Shown here: one piece after another, positions 13,870 to 21,489 of the stretch
How the letters are laid out: each line of letters opens with the position of its first letter
How positions within the stretch are numbered: position 1 is the first letter of the stretch
Made by a program: the position numbers and the translations under genes
The notes under the pieces: model-generated
The model's database searches: none
The model's input: only the letters and a program-made list of their open reading frames with translations
What the model was told of the DNA's origin: nothing
Assembly: GCA_903825265.1 (NCBI GenBank)
Contig: CAIJZW010000050.1
Coordinates: 1 to 22,860, forward strand
Direction: 5' to 3'
Length of the DNA: 22,860 bases
Source of the DNA: an uncultured bacterium
GTDB lineage: Bacteria; Patescibacteriota; Minisyncoccia; Phycocordibacterales; UBA9973

Positions 13870-16239
13870 CTATTGTTTTTGTAATGACTGTGCTGTTGTC
13901 TTAGTTTTTGTTGCTGCTTTAGTATCTAACGATGTTGGAATTGTAGGTGTAATATCGGAAGAAGAAACAACAGAGAGTGAATCAATAGCTTTTTTAATGT
14001 CTTGATTATTTGGTAAAACTTTACTCAATATATTAAATTGAGTCAAAGCATCTGCATTACGTCCTGCTTTTTGATATGACAAACCTAAGAAATAACGAGC
14101 ATTTAGATAACTATTGTCTAACATAACCGCTTGCTCAAAGGCTCCAATTGCATTAGCATATTGAGAACCATTATAACGTAATAATCCTAAACGGAAGAAT
14201 ATAGTAGCATCATTTGGACTTAACTGTGCAGCACGTTCTACTTGATTTATAGCACCAGAAGCATTACCTTCATTTGTCTCAATCTGTGCAAGAAGGAACA
14301 ATGCGTCTGTATAGTTTAACTTAAGACCAAGAGCCTGTTGTATGTACTTTCTAGCTTCGTCATTATTCTTTTTAGAAAATTCTAGTTGAGCTTTAGCAAG
14401 TACTATAGATGGATTATTTGGTGCCAATGTTTCTGCTTTTGAATAAGAAGCAATTGCACTCTCATAACTACCATCAACAGACAAAGGAACAAGTGCAGCA
14501 TAAACATTACCTAGATTAAAATAATTTAAGTATTGTTTAGGATTTTGATTTACAGCCAAAGAAGCAGAATTTTGTGAAAAATTAATCAATTGCTGAAGTT
14601 GTGATTTAAGTATATCTTTTGATATTCCCTCTTGGTTAATCAAAGATCCTATTTCTGCAATATAAACTTGTGAAAGTGTACGATAGTAAATATCACTCTT
14701 ATCTAATGAAATAGCATTTGTAAGCATCTTTTCAGAACGAATCAATGACTCCATTGTATTTTCATTAGAACTTAATCCTTTAGAGAAATATATAACTGAA
14801 GTAAATTTCTCAACATATAAGTAAGATACAGAAAGTGTAATCACCATAAGAACCATCAATGCAAGTATAGCGAAGAAACTATTTCTAGGGTCATTCAAGA
14901 ATGACAAAGTTTTAACTGGTACTACTTTCTTATAAACCAATATTCCAATCAAAATACCACTAGAAGTGAAAGCTAACATTAATATCAAAATATTTGGTGT
15001 ATACACAATGAATGTAATCCAAGAATATAAAGAAACCATGAAAGTTGTCATTATGAAGTAATTTGAAAGTGGATCTTTAAGCGCAATACGAATAGATTGA
15101 ATTCCTCTTATTATGAAAATAACAAAGAATGCTATCCAAGCAAGTAATCCTAAGATTCCAGTAGTTACTAAATATGTAAACAAAGAACTAAAACCATTAT
15201 TAAAATCAGAATTCCAGAAAACAGTTGAGGCAATTTCCTTTGGCTGCCAAAGAGCCCAATCTATAACAAAAGTATTTGGACCTGTTCCAAAAGCTGGATT
15301 ATGTTTAATAGCTTTCCATGCAATTTGAGATGTTGTAACTATAGAAGGACGAACTTCTGGGTTTGAAAGATTAATATATTTAGAAACTAATCCACCAAGA
15401 GAATTACTACCAATCAAGAAAGAAAGACAGAAAAACATAATGATTAAAGAAACAAAAGGAAATCTTTTCTTTTCTGCCCCATAAATAATCTTTACACCTG
15501 CATGTTGGATTGAAACACTATAAACAAAAATTATAGTTGAAAATAAACCTACTAATAACCAAACTAGAGGCATATTTATAACTACAAGGAAAAATAAACC
15601 TGAAACAAGAAGGAAATATTGAACAAAAAGATTAAATCCTTTTGTTTTTAAAAATTCTATAGTAAATACAGAAAGTAGAACAATAAGACCAAAGAGTACA
15701 GCAAAATTATTCCAACTTCCTACAAGATTACCAGAAGAAACTCCCTGTAGAAGTCCTGGAAGAAAACGACCAAAACCAACAAACATATTAAGCAATTCAA
15801 AAACAGAAAGAATCAAAGCTCCAAGGAAAAGAGCTTTAAAGAAATACCACAAACGTTTTTCTGTTTGAAAATACATTGATGATAAGAAAAAGATGACGAA
15901 CAATATTAACATCGAGCCAAAAGTTCCCATCTCAAAACCATTACCAAAAAGAGATATATATAAAGATGAGGAAAACAAAGATGCTATTAAAAAAACAACT
16001 GGAATAATAGCAGCTGAAAGAATAAGTCTATCCTTAGGTACAGTAAATTTACCTTCACCAAGTCTTGCTATTAACCAAAAAAATACTGCGAGTGTTGTAC
16101 CAATAGAAAGTAAAAATCCTTTACTTGCTTCTAATGTTACAGGAACATAAGGTATGAAGAAAAACAAAGACAAAAACAGTGTTGATAATAATGTAATAAA
16201 CGATAGTTTGTTAAAAAATTCTATTCTTTTTGATTCCAT
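13870..16239 (-). CDS. O-antigen ligase/polymerase-like membrane protein with C-terminal TPR domain
   Basis: This 789-aa protein has two parts. Residues 1 to about 470 hold around 12 hydrophobic segments with the Wzy/WaaL-like loop AWKAIKHNPAFGTGPNTFVI near residue 310-330, where GxGPNTF is a family hallmark. From about residue 570 to 750 there are about five TPR repeats (for example SPNDATIFFRLGLLRYNGSQ, YANAIGAFEQAVMLD and YLNARYFLGLSYQKAGRNAD), then a Ser/Thr/Lys-rich tail. WaaL-like enzymes transfer polymers such as O-antigen or glycans to lipid or protein acceptors; the acceptor here is unknown, and the TPR part may bind it. It is the first gene of a unit with murJ. Its start could be leaderless from TATAAA 5 nt upstream or served by TATAAT at 16269-16274. 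Confidence 0.85.
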   Translation of the reverse strand: MESKRIEFFNKLSFITLLSTLFLSLFFFIPYVPVTLEASKGFLLSIGTTLAVFFWLIARLGEGKFTVPKDRLILSAAIIPVVFLIASLFSSSLYISLFGNGFEMGTFGSMLILFVIFFLSSMYFQTEKRLWYFFKALFLGALILSVFELLNMFVGFGRFLPGLLQGVSSGNLVGSWNNFAVLFGLIVLLSVFTIEFLKTKGFNLFVQYFLLVSGLFFLVVINMPLVWLLVGLFSTIIFVYSVSIQHAGVKIIYGAEKKRFPFVSLIIMFFCLSFLIGSNSLGGLVSKYINLSNPEVRPSIVTTSQIAWKAIKHNPAFGTGPNTFVIDWALWQPKEIASTVFWNSDFNNGFSSLFTYLVTTGILGLLAWIAFFVIFIIRGIQSIRIALKDPLSNYFIMTTFMVSLYSWITFIVYTPNILILMLAFTSSGILIGILVYKKVVPVKTLSFLNDPRNSFFAILALMVLMVITLSVSYLYVEKFTSVIYFSKGLSSNENTMESLIRSEKMLTNAISLDKSDIYYRTLSQVYIAEIGSLINQEGISKDILKSQLQQLINFSQNSASLAVNQNPKQYLNYFNLGNVYAALVPLSVDGSYESAIASYSKAETLAPNNPSIVLAKAQLEFSKKNNDEARKYIQQALGLKLNYTDALFLLAQIETNEGNASGAINQVERAAQLSPNDATIFFRLGLLRYNGSQYANAIGAFEQAVMLDNSYLNARYFLGLSYQKAGRNADALTQFNILSKVLPNNQDIKKAIDSLSVVSSSDITPTIPTSLDTKAATKTKTTAQSLQKQ

Positions 16240-16268
16240 ATTTTTTTATAATGATTACTAATAAATAT

Positions 16269-16274
16269 ATTATA
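16269..16274 (-). promoter_or_regulatory. Possible -10 box before the polymer ligase gene
   Basis: A perfect TATAAT on the minus strand within AAGTATAATATAT, 29 nt before the ATG. A second candidate, TATAAA, lies 5 nt before the ATG. The two cannot be separated from sequence alone. Confidence 0.4.
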
Positions 16275-16294
16275 CTTAATAAAAATAAATAATG

Positions 16295-18874
16295 CTAGAC
16301 CACAATATTCACAATTCTACCTTTCACATAAATAATTCTCTTAATTTCTTTATTTTCTAACCAAGGAACTACATTTTCATCTTTTAAGGCTAAATTTTTC
16401 ACAATTTCTTCCTCCTCATCATTCCCTACTATTATCTCCGAGCGAACTTTTCCATTTACTTGGATTGCAATTTTAATTGTTTCATCTATAATCTTTTTCT
16501 TGTCATATTTAGGCCAAGAACTTCTGTGAATTGTTTTTTTCTCACCAAGACCAACCCAAATTTCTTCTGTAATATGTGGAGCAAATGGAGCTAAAATTTG
16601 TAAAAACATTTTAAAATCTTTTTCTCCAATAAATTCTTCCTTCTCTGCTTCATTTATAAATATCATCATTGATGACACCGCTGTATTAAAAGCAAAATTT
16701 TCAATATCATTAGTAACCTTCTTAATTACCTTATGAAGATTCTTTTCTAAATCTTTAGAACTTTTTTTATTAATAACTTTTTCTTGAAGTCTATATGCTC
16801 GATCAATAAATCTTCTTGATCCTATAATACTCTCTGTAGACCAAGGTAAACTTTGATCAAATGGACCCATAAACATTTCGTAAACACGTAGAGTATCTGC
16901 TCCGTAATTATTTACAATATCATCTGGGTTTATAACATTACCCCATCTTTTACTCATTTTACGACCATCAGTAGCAAGAATCATTCCTTGATTTTTAAGC
17001 CTTTTAAATGGTTCTTTTGTTAAAACATATCCCATATCATAGAGAAAATTATTCCAAAAACGTGAATAGAGCAAGTGTCCTGTTGCATGTTCTTGTCCAC
17101 CTACATAAACATCTACATTTTTCCAATAATCGATAGCTTTTTTTGAAGCAAAATTTTTAGGATTTTGTGGATCCATATATCTTAAAAAGTACCAAGAACT
17201 TCCTGCCCACCCAGGCATTGTATTTGTTTCGTAACCTTCTTTAACCCAAGATTTCACACCTGCAAGTGGAGACTCACCTGTTCCTATTGATTCGTAAGAT
17301 TTTACATTTGGTAACTCAAGGGGTAGATCTTTTCCTTTAAGTTCTGAAATTGTTCCGTCTGTATTGTGTTTTAGTGGTATTGGTTCACCCCAATATCTCT
17401 GACGAGCAAAGACAGCATCACGCATTTTATATTTAGTTGTTTTAATTGCAAAATTTTTAGAAGCAAGCCATTCTATTATTTTAGGTCTTGCTTCTTTTGA
17501 AGTTAAACCATCAAATTCTCCAGAATTAAACAAAATTCCTTCGTCACTGAAACATTCTTCCAATCTTTTTACTTTTTCAAACAAAATGTCATCTTCTGGT
17601 CTAATAGATACAGCTAATGGAATATTATATTTTTTTGCCATATCAAAATCTCTTTTATCATGAGCGTCAGCAAAAACAGCACCTGTTCCATAAGAACCAA
17701 GCACAAAATCAGAAACCCATACTGACATCTCTTTTCCATTTGCAGGATTTATAACACTAACACCTTTTAGTTCTACTCCTGTTTTATTACTCTCATCAGT
17801 TCTCTCTGTATCTAATTTATTTTTTACTTCTTCTAAATACTTTTCAACTAAAGATATATTAGAAATAATATTTTTATTTTTCTGAATAAAAACATGCTCC
17901 GGAGCAAGAACCAAAAAAGTACCAGAAAATATTGTATCTATACGTGTAGTAAACACTTCAATATTAGTATCCATATTATTTACAGGAAACTTAACTATAG
18001 ATCCCTCACTTTTCCCTATCCAATTCTTTTGAATTTCTTTTATGTGATCACTCCATTCTAAATCATCAAGGCCAACTAAAAGTTTCTCTGCATAAGCAGT
18101 AATACGCATAAACCATTGACGCATTAACTTTTTCTCAACGGGATATCCTCCTCTTTCAGATACTGAATTACCATTTGAATCCTGTACAATTTCATCATTT
18201 GCAAGAACTGTCCCCATCTCTTTACACCAATTCACTTCACTATATCCTTCATAAGCAAGACGATATTTCATAAGGATTTCATTTTTCTCTTTTTTAGAAA
18301 AATTACACCATTGCTTAGACGTAAAATTATCTGTATTAATATTACAGACAGCATTTACTTTCAAATTTCCACTTTTTTCAAAAATATTTTCAAGTTCTAA
18401 TATTGGTCTTGCCTTATCTTTAGTTTTGTCATACCAAGAATTATAAATCTGTAAAAATATCCATTGAGTCCATTTATAATATTTGGGATCAGTAGTGTTT
18501 ATTTTTCGTGACCAATCATAAGAAAGCCCAATCATCGAAAGCTGTCTTTCAAAAGTTTTAACATTTTCATCTACCGCTTTCTTAGGATGTATTTTGTGTT
18601 CTAGTGCGTACTGTTCAGCTGGTAAACCAAAAGCATCATACCCCATAGGATGAAGAATATTATAACCTTCCATTCTTTTCATGCGAGCGTAAACATCACT
18701 TCCTATATAACCACGAGGATGTCCTACATGAAGTCCCACTCCAGATGGATATGGAAACATATCTAGAACATACATTTTTTTATCTTTAGTAGAATTTGAT
18801 GTTTTGTAAGTTTCATTCTTATCCCAAATACCTTGCCATTTTTTTTCTATTTTTTTATGATCGTAATTTTTCAT
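16295..18874 (-). CDS. leuS: Leucyl-tRNA synthetase
   Basis: This 859-aa class Ia synthetase charges tRNA-Leu. It has PYPSGVGLHVGHPRGYIGSD with HVGH at residues 49-52, HPMGYDAFGLPAEQYA, the editing-domain segments TRIDTIFSGTFLVLAPEH and GTGAVFADAHDKRDFDMA, PGWAGSSWYFLRYMDP, and KMSKR at residues 639-643 in place of the usual KMSKS. Between the first catalytic half and SEVNWCKEMGTVLANDEI is an extra stretch of about 65 residues (about 145-210) containing NFSKKEKNEILMKYRLAY. From memory a similar insert occurs in Bacteroidetes LeuS. A TATAAA box lies 5 nt before the ATG and overlaps the end of palindrome copy C. Confidence 0.97.
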   Translation of the reverse strand: MKNYDHKKIEKKWQGIWDKNETYKTSNSTKDKKMYVLDMFPYPSGVGLHVGHPRGYIGSDVYARMKRMEGYNILHPMGYDAFGLPAEQYALEHKIHPKKAVDENVKTFERQLSMIGLSYDWSRKINTTDPKYYKWTQWIFLQIYNSWYDKTKDKARPILELENIFEKSGNLKVNAVCNINTDNFTSKQWCNFSKKEKNEILMKYRLAYEGYSEVNWCKEMGTVLANDEIVQDSNGNSVSERGGYPVEKKLMRQWFMRITAYAEKLLVGLDDLEWSDHIKEIQKNWIGKSEGSIVKFPVNNMDTNIEVFTTRIDTIFSGTFLVLAPEHVFIQKNKNIISNISLVEKYLEEVKNKLDTERTDESNKTGVELKGVSVINPANGKEMSVWVSDFVLGSYGTGAVFADAHDKRDFDMAKKYNIPLAVSIRPEDDILFEKVKRLEECFSDEGILFNSGEFDGLTSKEARPKIIEWLASKNFAIKTTKYKMRDAVFARQRYWGEPIPLKHNTDGTISELKGKDLPLELPNVKSYESIGTGESPLAGVKSWVKEGYETNTMPGWAGSSWYFLRYMDPQNPKNFASKKAIDYWKNVDVYVGGQEHATGHLLYSRFWNNFLYDMGYVLTKEPFKRLKNQGMILATDGRKMSKRWGNVINPDDIVNNYGADTLRVYEMFMGPFDQSLPWSTESIIGSRRFIDRAYRLQEKVINKKSSKDLEKNLHKVIKKVTNDIENFAFNTAVSSMMIFINEAEKEEFIGEKDFKMFLQILAPFAPHITEEIWVGLGEKKTIHRSSWPKYDKKKIIDETIKIAIQVNGKVRSEIIVGNDEEEEIVKNLALKDENVVPWLENKEIKRIIYVKGRIVNIVV

Positions 18875-18883
18875 TATTATTTA

Positions 18884-18974
18884 TAAGCGAAGCAAATTAT
18901 TTTATAAAAAACCAGTCTGACTCCTCGTCCTCTCTCATCCGAGGACTTTTTTTATAATATAATTTGCGTAGCTT
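18884..18974. repeat. Palindromic repeat element, copy C
   Basis: The arms at 18884-18910 and about 18948-18974 are inverted repeats with four mismatches (GCAAATTAT shared near the outer ends, TTATAAAAAA at the inner ends). The core contains CCTCGTCC and CATCCGAGGAC, closely matching copy A and the reverse complement of copy B, with an inner CCTCG/CGAGG hairpin. It fills the space between leuS and the upstream membrane protein gene, ending just before that gene's stop codon. Confidence 0.8.
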
Positions 18975-19517
18975 TTATTTATTAAACTTCTTAACTGCTA
19001 ACCAAATAAGAATTCCAAGAGCTAACGCAAGAATTACAACTTTTGCTAAATTATCAGCTTGTGACCAATAACGTACAGAAGCAATAACTAGAGCTAATAC
19101 CCCTCCCCAAGCAAATGCGATAGAAAGAATTGAAATACTTATAAATCCTGCTGCAATTAAAGATAAAATACCAAGAACAACAAGAGTGATAAATACTTTC
19201 TTTTCATAAACCTTACGAGCAGAATCATAATTTAACTGTTTTGTATAATTTTCATTACAATAACCTTGTACTTCTGTCTTACCTTTCTCTGATGGTGTAG
19301 CATTCTCACTCCATTGACCACCGACTCCGATACATTTATCTTTAGTAACAATAACTTCTACAACTTGAGTTGGCTTAATAAAGCTATCCATAACAGGCTC
19401 TTTATAAACAAGAGAAACTGCATAATTAAAAAACATATTCATTACTATAACAATAGCAACTATAATAGATATTTTTACAAAACTTGATTGCTTAGGTATA
19501 TTTATATTTGTTTCCAT
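18975..19517 (-). CDS. Four-helix membrane protein, 180 aa, unknown function
   Basis: No named function is recognised. One hydrophobic segment lies at about residues 14-36. A polar loop of about 70 residues follows, with two cysteines (C62 and C87, possibly a disulfide if extracytoplasmic). Three hydrophobic segments come next, at about 107-125, 127-148 and 157-175, and the end is basic (KKFNK). The order of a cysteine-containing loop and then three helices with a VRYW segment resembles, from memory, a membrane protein seen repeatedly in Parcubacteria-like genomes. I choose the ATG at 19517. An in-frame GTG at 19547 would put the start upstream of a perfect TGG-TATAAT promoter box that lies inside the extension. 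Palindrome copy C abuts the 3' end. Confidence 0.75.
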   Translation of the reverse strand: METNINIPKQSSFVKISIIVAIVIVMNMFFNYAVSLVYKEPVMDSFIKPTQVVEVIVTKDKCIGVGGQWSENATPSEKGKTEVQGYCNENYTKQLNYDSARKVYEKKVFITLVVLGILSLIAAGFISISILSIAFAWGGVLALVIASVRYWSQADNLAKVVILALALGILIWLAVKKFNK

Positions 19518-19526
19518 AATAATCGC

Positions 19527-19535
19527 ATTATACCA
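19527..19535 (-). promoter_or_regulatory. Extended -10 promoter of the four-helix membrane protein gene
   Basis: A perfect TGG-TATAAT on the minus strand, 9 nt before the ATG at 19517. It predicts a leaderless transcript or a leader of about 3 nt, and argues against the upstream GTG start. Confidence 0.65.
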
Positions 19536-19561
19536 GAAATATGACACATAATAAAACTCAC

Positions 19562-19600
19562 AAAAAAAACAAACGGATATTCAAATCCCCCGTCTTTTGT
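19562..19600 (-). terminator. Intrinsic terminator after the TsaC gene
   Basis: On the minus strand, ACAAAAGACGG pairs with CCGTTTGT, with a small bulge, across a loop of about 14 nt, and is followed by a run of eight T. It begins directly after the stop codon. Confidence 0.65.
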
Positions 19601-20167
19601 TTACTTCTTATTTGTTATTTTTATAACCCCCTGCCTTAGTATTTCAATATTTCCATCATTTACCCTAATCAAAGTAGACGGTTCTCCAATTTTTCTACCA
19701 CCATCTATATATAAGTCCACCTTATTTCCAAAATATTCTTTTGCTTGTTTAATAGTTTCTGCTGGCTTCATACTTTCTTTGTTACAACTTGGAGCCACAA
19801 TAGGACCAACTTTATTTATTAATTCATAAAGATTCTTGTTTCTTTTACTTATAAGTCTAAAAGCTATTTCTTTTGTCCCTCTATGTATATATTTAAATTT
19901 AGAAATTTTACATAATAACAATACACTAACTTTTGGTTTAAAAATTTTTGAAAAATCTTCTTTAATATCAAAAAGTTTTAATTGGTCAACAGAAGAAATT
20001 AAAACTATTAATGGCTTAGTTTTATCTCTCTCTTTTATCTTATATATCTTTTCTATGTCTTTTTTGTCGAAAACACTAATACAAAGACCATACAAAGTAT
20101 CCGTAGGAAGCACAACAATTCCCCCTTTTTTAAAAACCTTTTCTGCTTTGAGCCAATCTTGTTTCAT
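19601..20167 (-). CDS. TsaC/Sua5/YrdC-family threonylcarbamoyl-AMP synthase
   Basis: This 188-aa YrdC-domain protein makes threonylcarbamoyl-AMP from threonine, bicarbonate and ATP, the substrate that TsaD (2128-3438) uses for t6A. The N-terminal part has GGIVVLPTDTLYGLCISVFD and IYKIKERDKTKPLIVLI, matching the TDT-YGL and K-R-KPL nucleotide and threonine-binding segments. Later are EIAFRLISKR, GPIVAPSCNKESMKPAETI and GEPSTLIRV. The family's usual PGP(V/L)T segment is replaced by FKPKVSVLLLC, and the PSAN segment reads PSCN, so it is a divergent member. A YciO-like paralogue without this activity is possible. A strong terminator follows. Confidence 0.87.
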   Translation of the reverse strand: MKQDWLKAEKVFKKGGIVVLPTDTLYGLCISVFDKKDIEKIYKIKERDKTKPLIVLISSVDQLKLFDIKEDFSKIFKPKVSVLLLCKISKFKYIHRGTKEIAFRLISKRNKNLYELINKVGPIVAPSCNKESMKPAETIKQAKEYFGNKVDLYIDGGRKIGEPSTLIRVNDGNIEILRQGVIKITNKK

Positions 20168-20186
20168 TAAATTTTTATGTCTGCAA

Positions 20187-20287
20187 TAAAATAGTCTTAT
20201 AAGAGGGGCTGGCGCAGGATGTCGAGCCGAGCACTGAGCAAATTTTCACCAGAAAATTATGCGAACCCTCTGATAAAAACTATTTTA
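20187..20287. repeat. Large palindromic element, second family
   Basis: The arms at 20187-20208 and 20266-20287 are inverted repeats with one gap and a few mismatches (TAAAATAGT and AGAGGG shared). Within them lie a GC-rich block (GGCGCAGGATGTCGAGCCGA at 20211-20230) and an inner hairpin, GCAAATTTTC with GAAAATTATGC around ACCA. The core sequence differs from copies A-C. The element nearly fills the gap between the ychF stop and the tsaC-like start, so on the minus strand it is a ychF 3' end and a tsaC upstream region. Confidence 0.65.
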
Positions 20288-20296
20288 TAAAAGACT

Positions 20297-21409
20297 CTAA
20301 ATTTTAAATTCAATAACATCCCCATTTTTTACAACATACTCTTTCCCTTCTGTTCTTACTTTTCCTTTTGAACGAGCTTCGCCATAACTTCCTGACTCAA
20401 GCAAATCATTCCAAAATACAACTTCGGCACGGATAAATTTATCTTTGAAATCCGTGTGTATGGCCATCCCTGCGACAGGTGCAGTGCTACCTTTCTTAAT
20501 AGTCCAAGCACGAGTTTCATCTTCTCCTGTAGTAAAGTATGTATCAAGACCTAAAAGTTTATATCCTTCCACAATTAAACTATTTATTCCATCATCATCT
20601 CCGCCAAGCTCACGACGAAACATTTCTTTTTCTTCTCCTTCAAAATCTTTAAGTTCGTGTTCTATTTTTGCGTCTATTACTACATATCTTGAACCCATAC
20701 TTTCTATGTAATCTGTAAGTTCTTTAAAAATCTCAGGATTAGAAATATCTAAATTATCAAATCCAGCTCTTTTATTAAGACCATATATAAAAGGTTTCAT
20801 TGTCAAAAGTCCAAGCTGTTTAACTTTTTCAATTTCTTTTTCATTAAAGTCTATTGTATTAGCAAGCTTCCCAGCTTCTAATGTTGGTATAAGTTTTGCA
20901 AGTGCTTCATCTTCGAGAATAAATTCTTTATCTCCTCTTCTTATTTCTTTTGCAATATTATTCTTTCTTTTTATCACAGTTTCTAAGTCAGCCAATATAA
21001 GTTCTAAATTTATAATTTCAATATCACGGAGTGGGTCAATATCCCCCATAACATGAAGAATCTCATCATCCTTACCTGATTTTAATGGAAAAATACGAAC
21101 CATTTCAAAAATAGCATCAACCTCACGAATATTCGCTAAAAATTTATTACCAAGACCTTCACCAGTTGAAGCACCTTTCACAAGTCCTGCAATATCTACA
21201 AATTCTATAGCTGCAGGCACAGTTTTAATTGATTTTGAAAAATCTGAAAGCTTCCAAAGTCTTTCATCTGGAACAGCAACAACACCCACAGATGGGTCTA
21301 TAGTACAAAAAGGATAGTTCTCACAAGGAACACTCTTTTTAGTAAGAGCGTTAAATAATGTTGATTTTCCGACATTTGGCAAACCTACGATTCCGATTGA
21401 TAGTGACAT
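20297..21409 (-). CDS. ychF: YchF/Obg-family ribosome-binding ATPase
   Basis: This 370-aa P-loop protein of the TRAFAC class is known to prefer ATP and bind ribosomes (OLA1/YchF). The G1 motif GLPNVGKST lies at residues 9-17. It is followed by NYPFCTIDPSVGVVAVPDERL in switch I (two adjoining parts), FVDIAGLVKGASTGEGLGNKFL, also in adjoining parts, and a coiled-coil insertion at about residues 125-200. YGLNKRAG stands in place of the NKxD motif, which fits YchF's relaxed base specificity. The C-terminal TGS domain includes FTTGEDETRAWTIKKGSTAP and AGMAIHTDF. The length is normal (about 363 aa in E. coli). The ATG is 6 nt after an extended -10 box. Confidence 0.97.
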   Translation of the reverse strand: MSLSIGIVGLPNVGKSTLFNALTKKSVPCENYPFCTIDPSVGVVAVPDERLWKLSDFSKSIKTVPAAIEFVDIAGLVKGASTGEGLGNKFLANIREVDAIFEMVRIFPLKSGKDDEILHVMGDIDPLRDIEIINLELILADLETVIKRKNNIAKEIRRGDKEFILEDEALAKLIPTLEAGKLANTIDFNEKEIEKVKQLGLLTMKPFIYGLNKRAGFDNLDISNPEIFKELTDYIESMGSRYVVIDAKIEHELKDFEGEEKEMFRRELGGDDDGINSLIVEGYKLLGLDTYFTTGEDETRAWTIKKGSTAPVAGMAIHTDFKDKFIRAEVVFWNDLLESGSYGEARSKGKVRTEGKEYVVKNGDVIEFKI

Positions 21410-21415
21410 GGGTTG

Positions 21416-21424
21416 AATATAACA
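21416..21424 (-). promoter_or_regulatory. Extended -10 promoter of ychF
   Basis: On the minus strand this reads TGT-TATATT, then CAACCC, then ATG, predicting +1 on the A of the start codon. No -35 box is visible in the AT-rich upstream region. Confidence 0.62.
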
Positions 21425-21489
21425 GAAATTTACATATTTTGAAAGATTACTATTGATTATTTTTAAACCAAATTAAAGTATCATAACCA

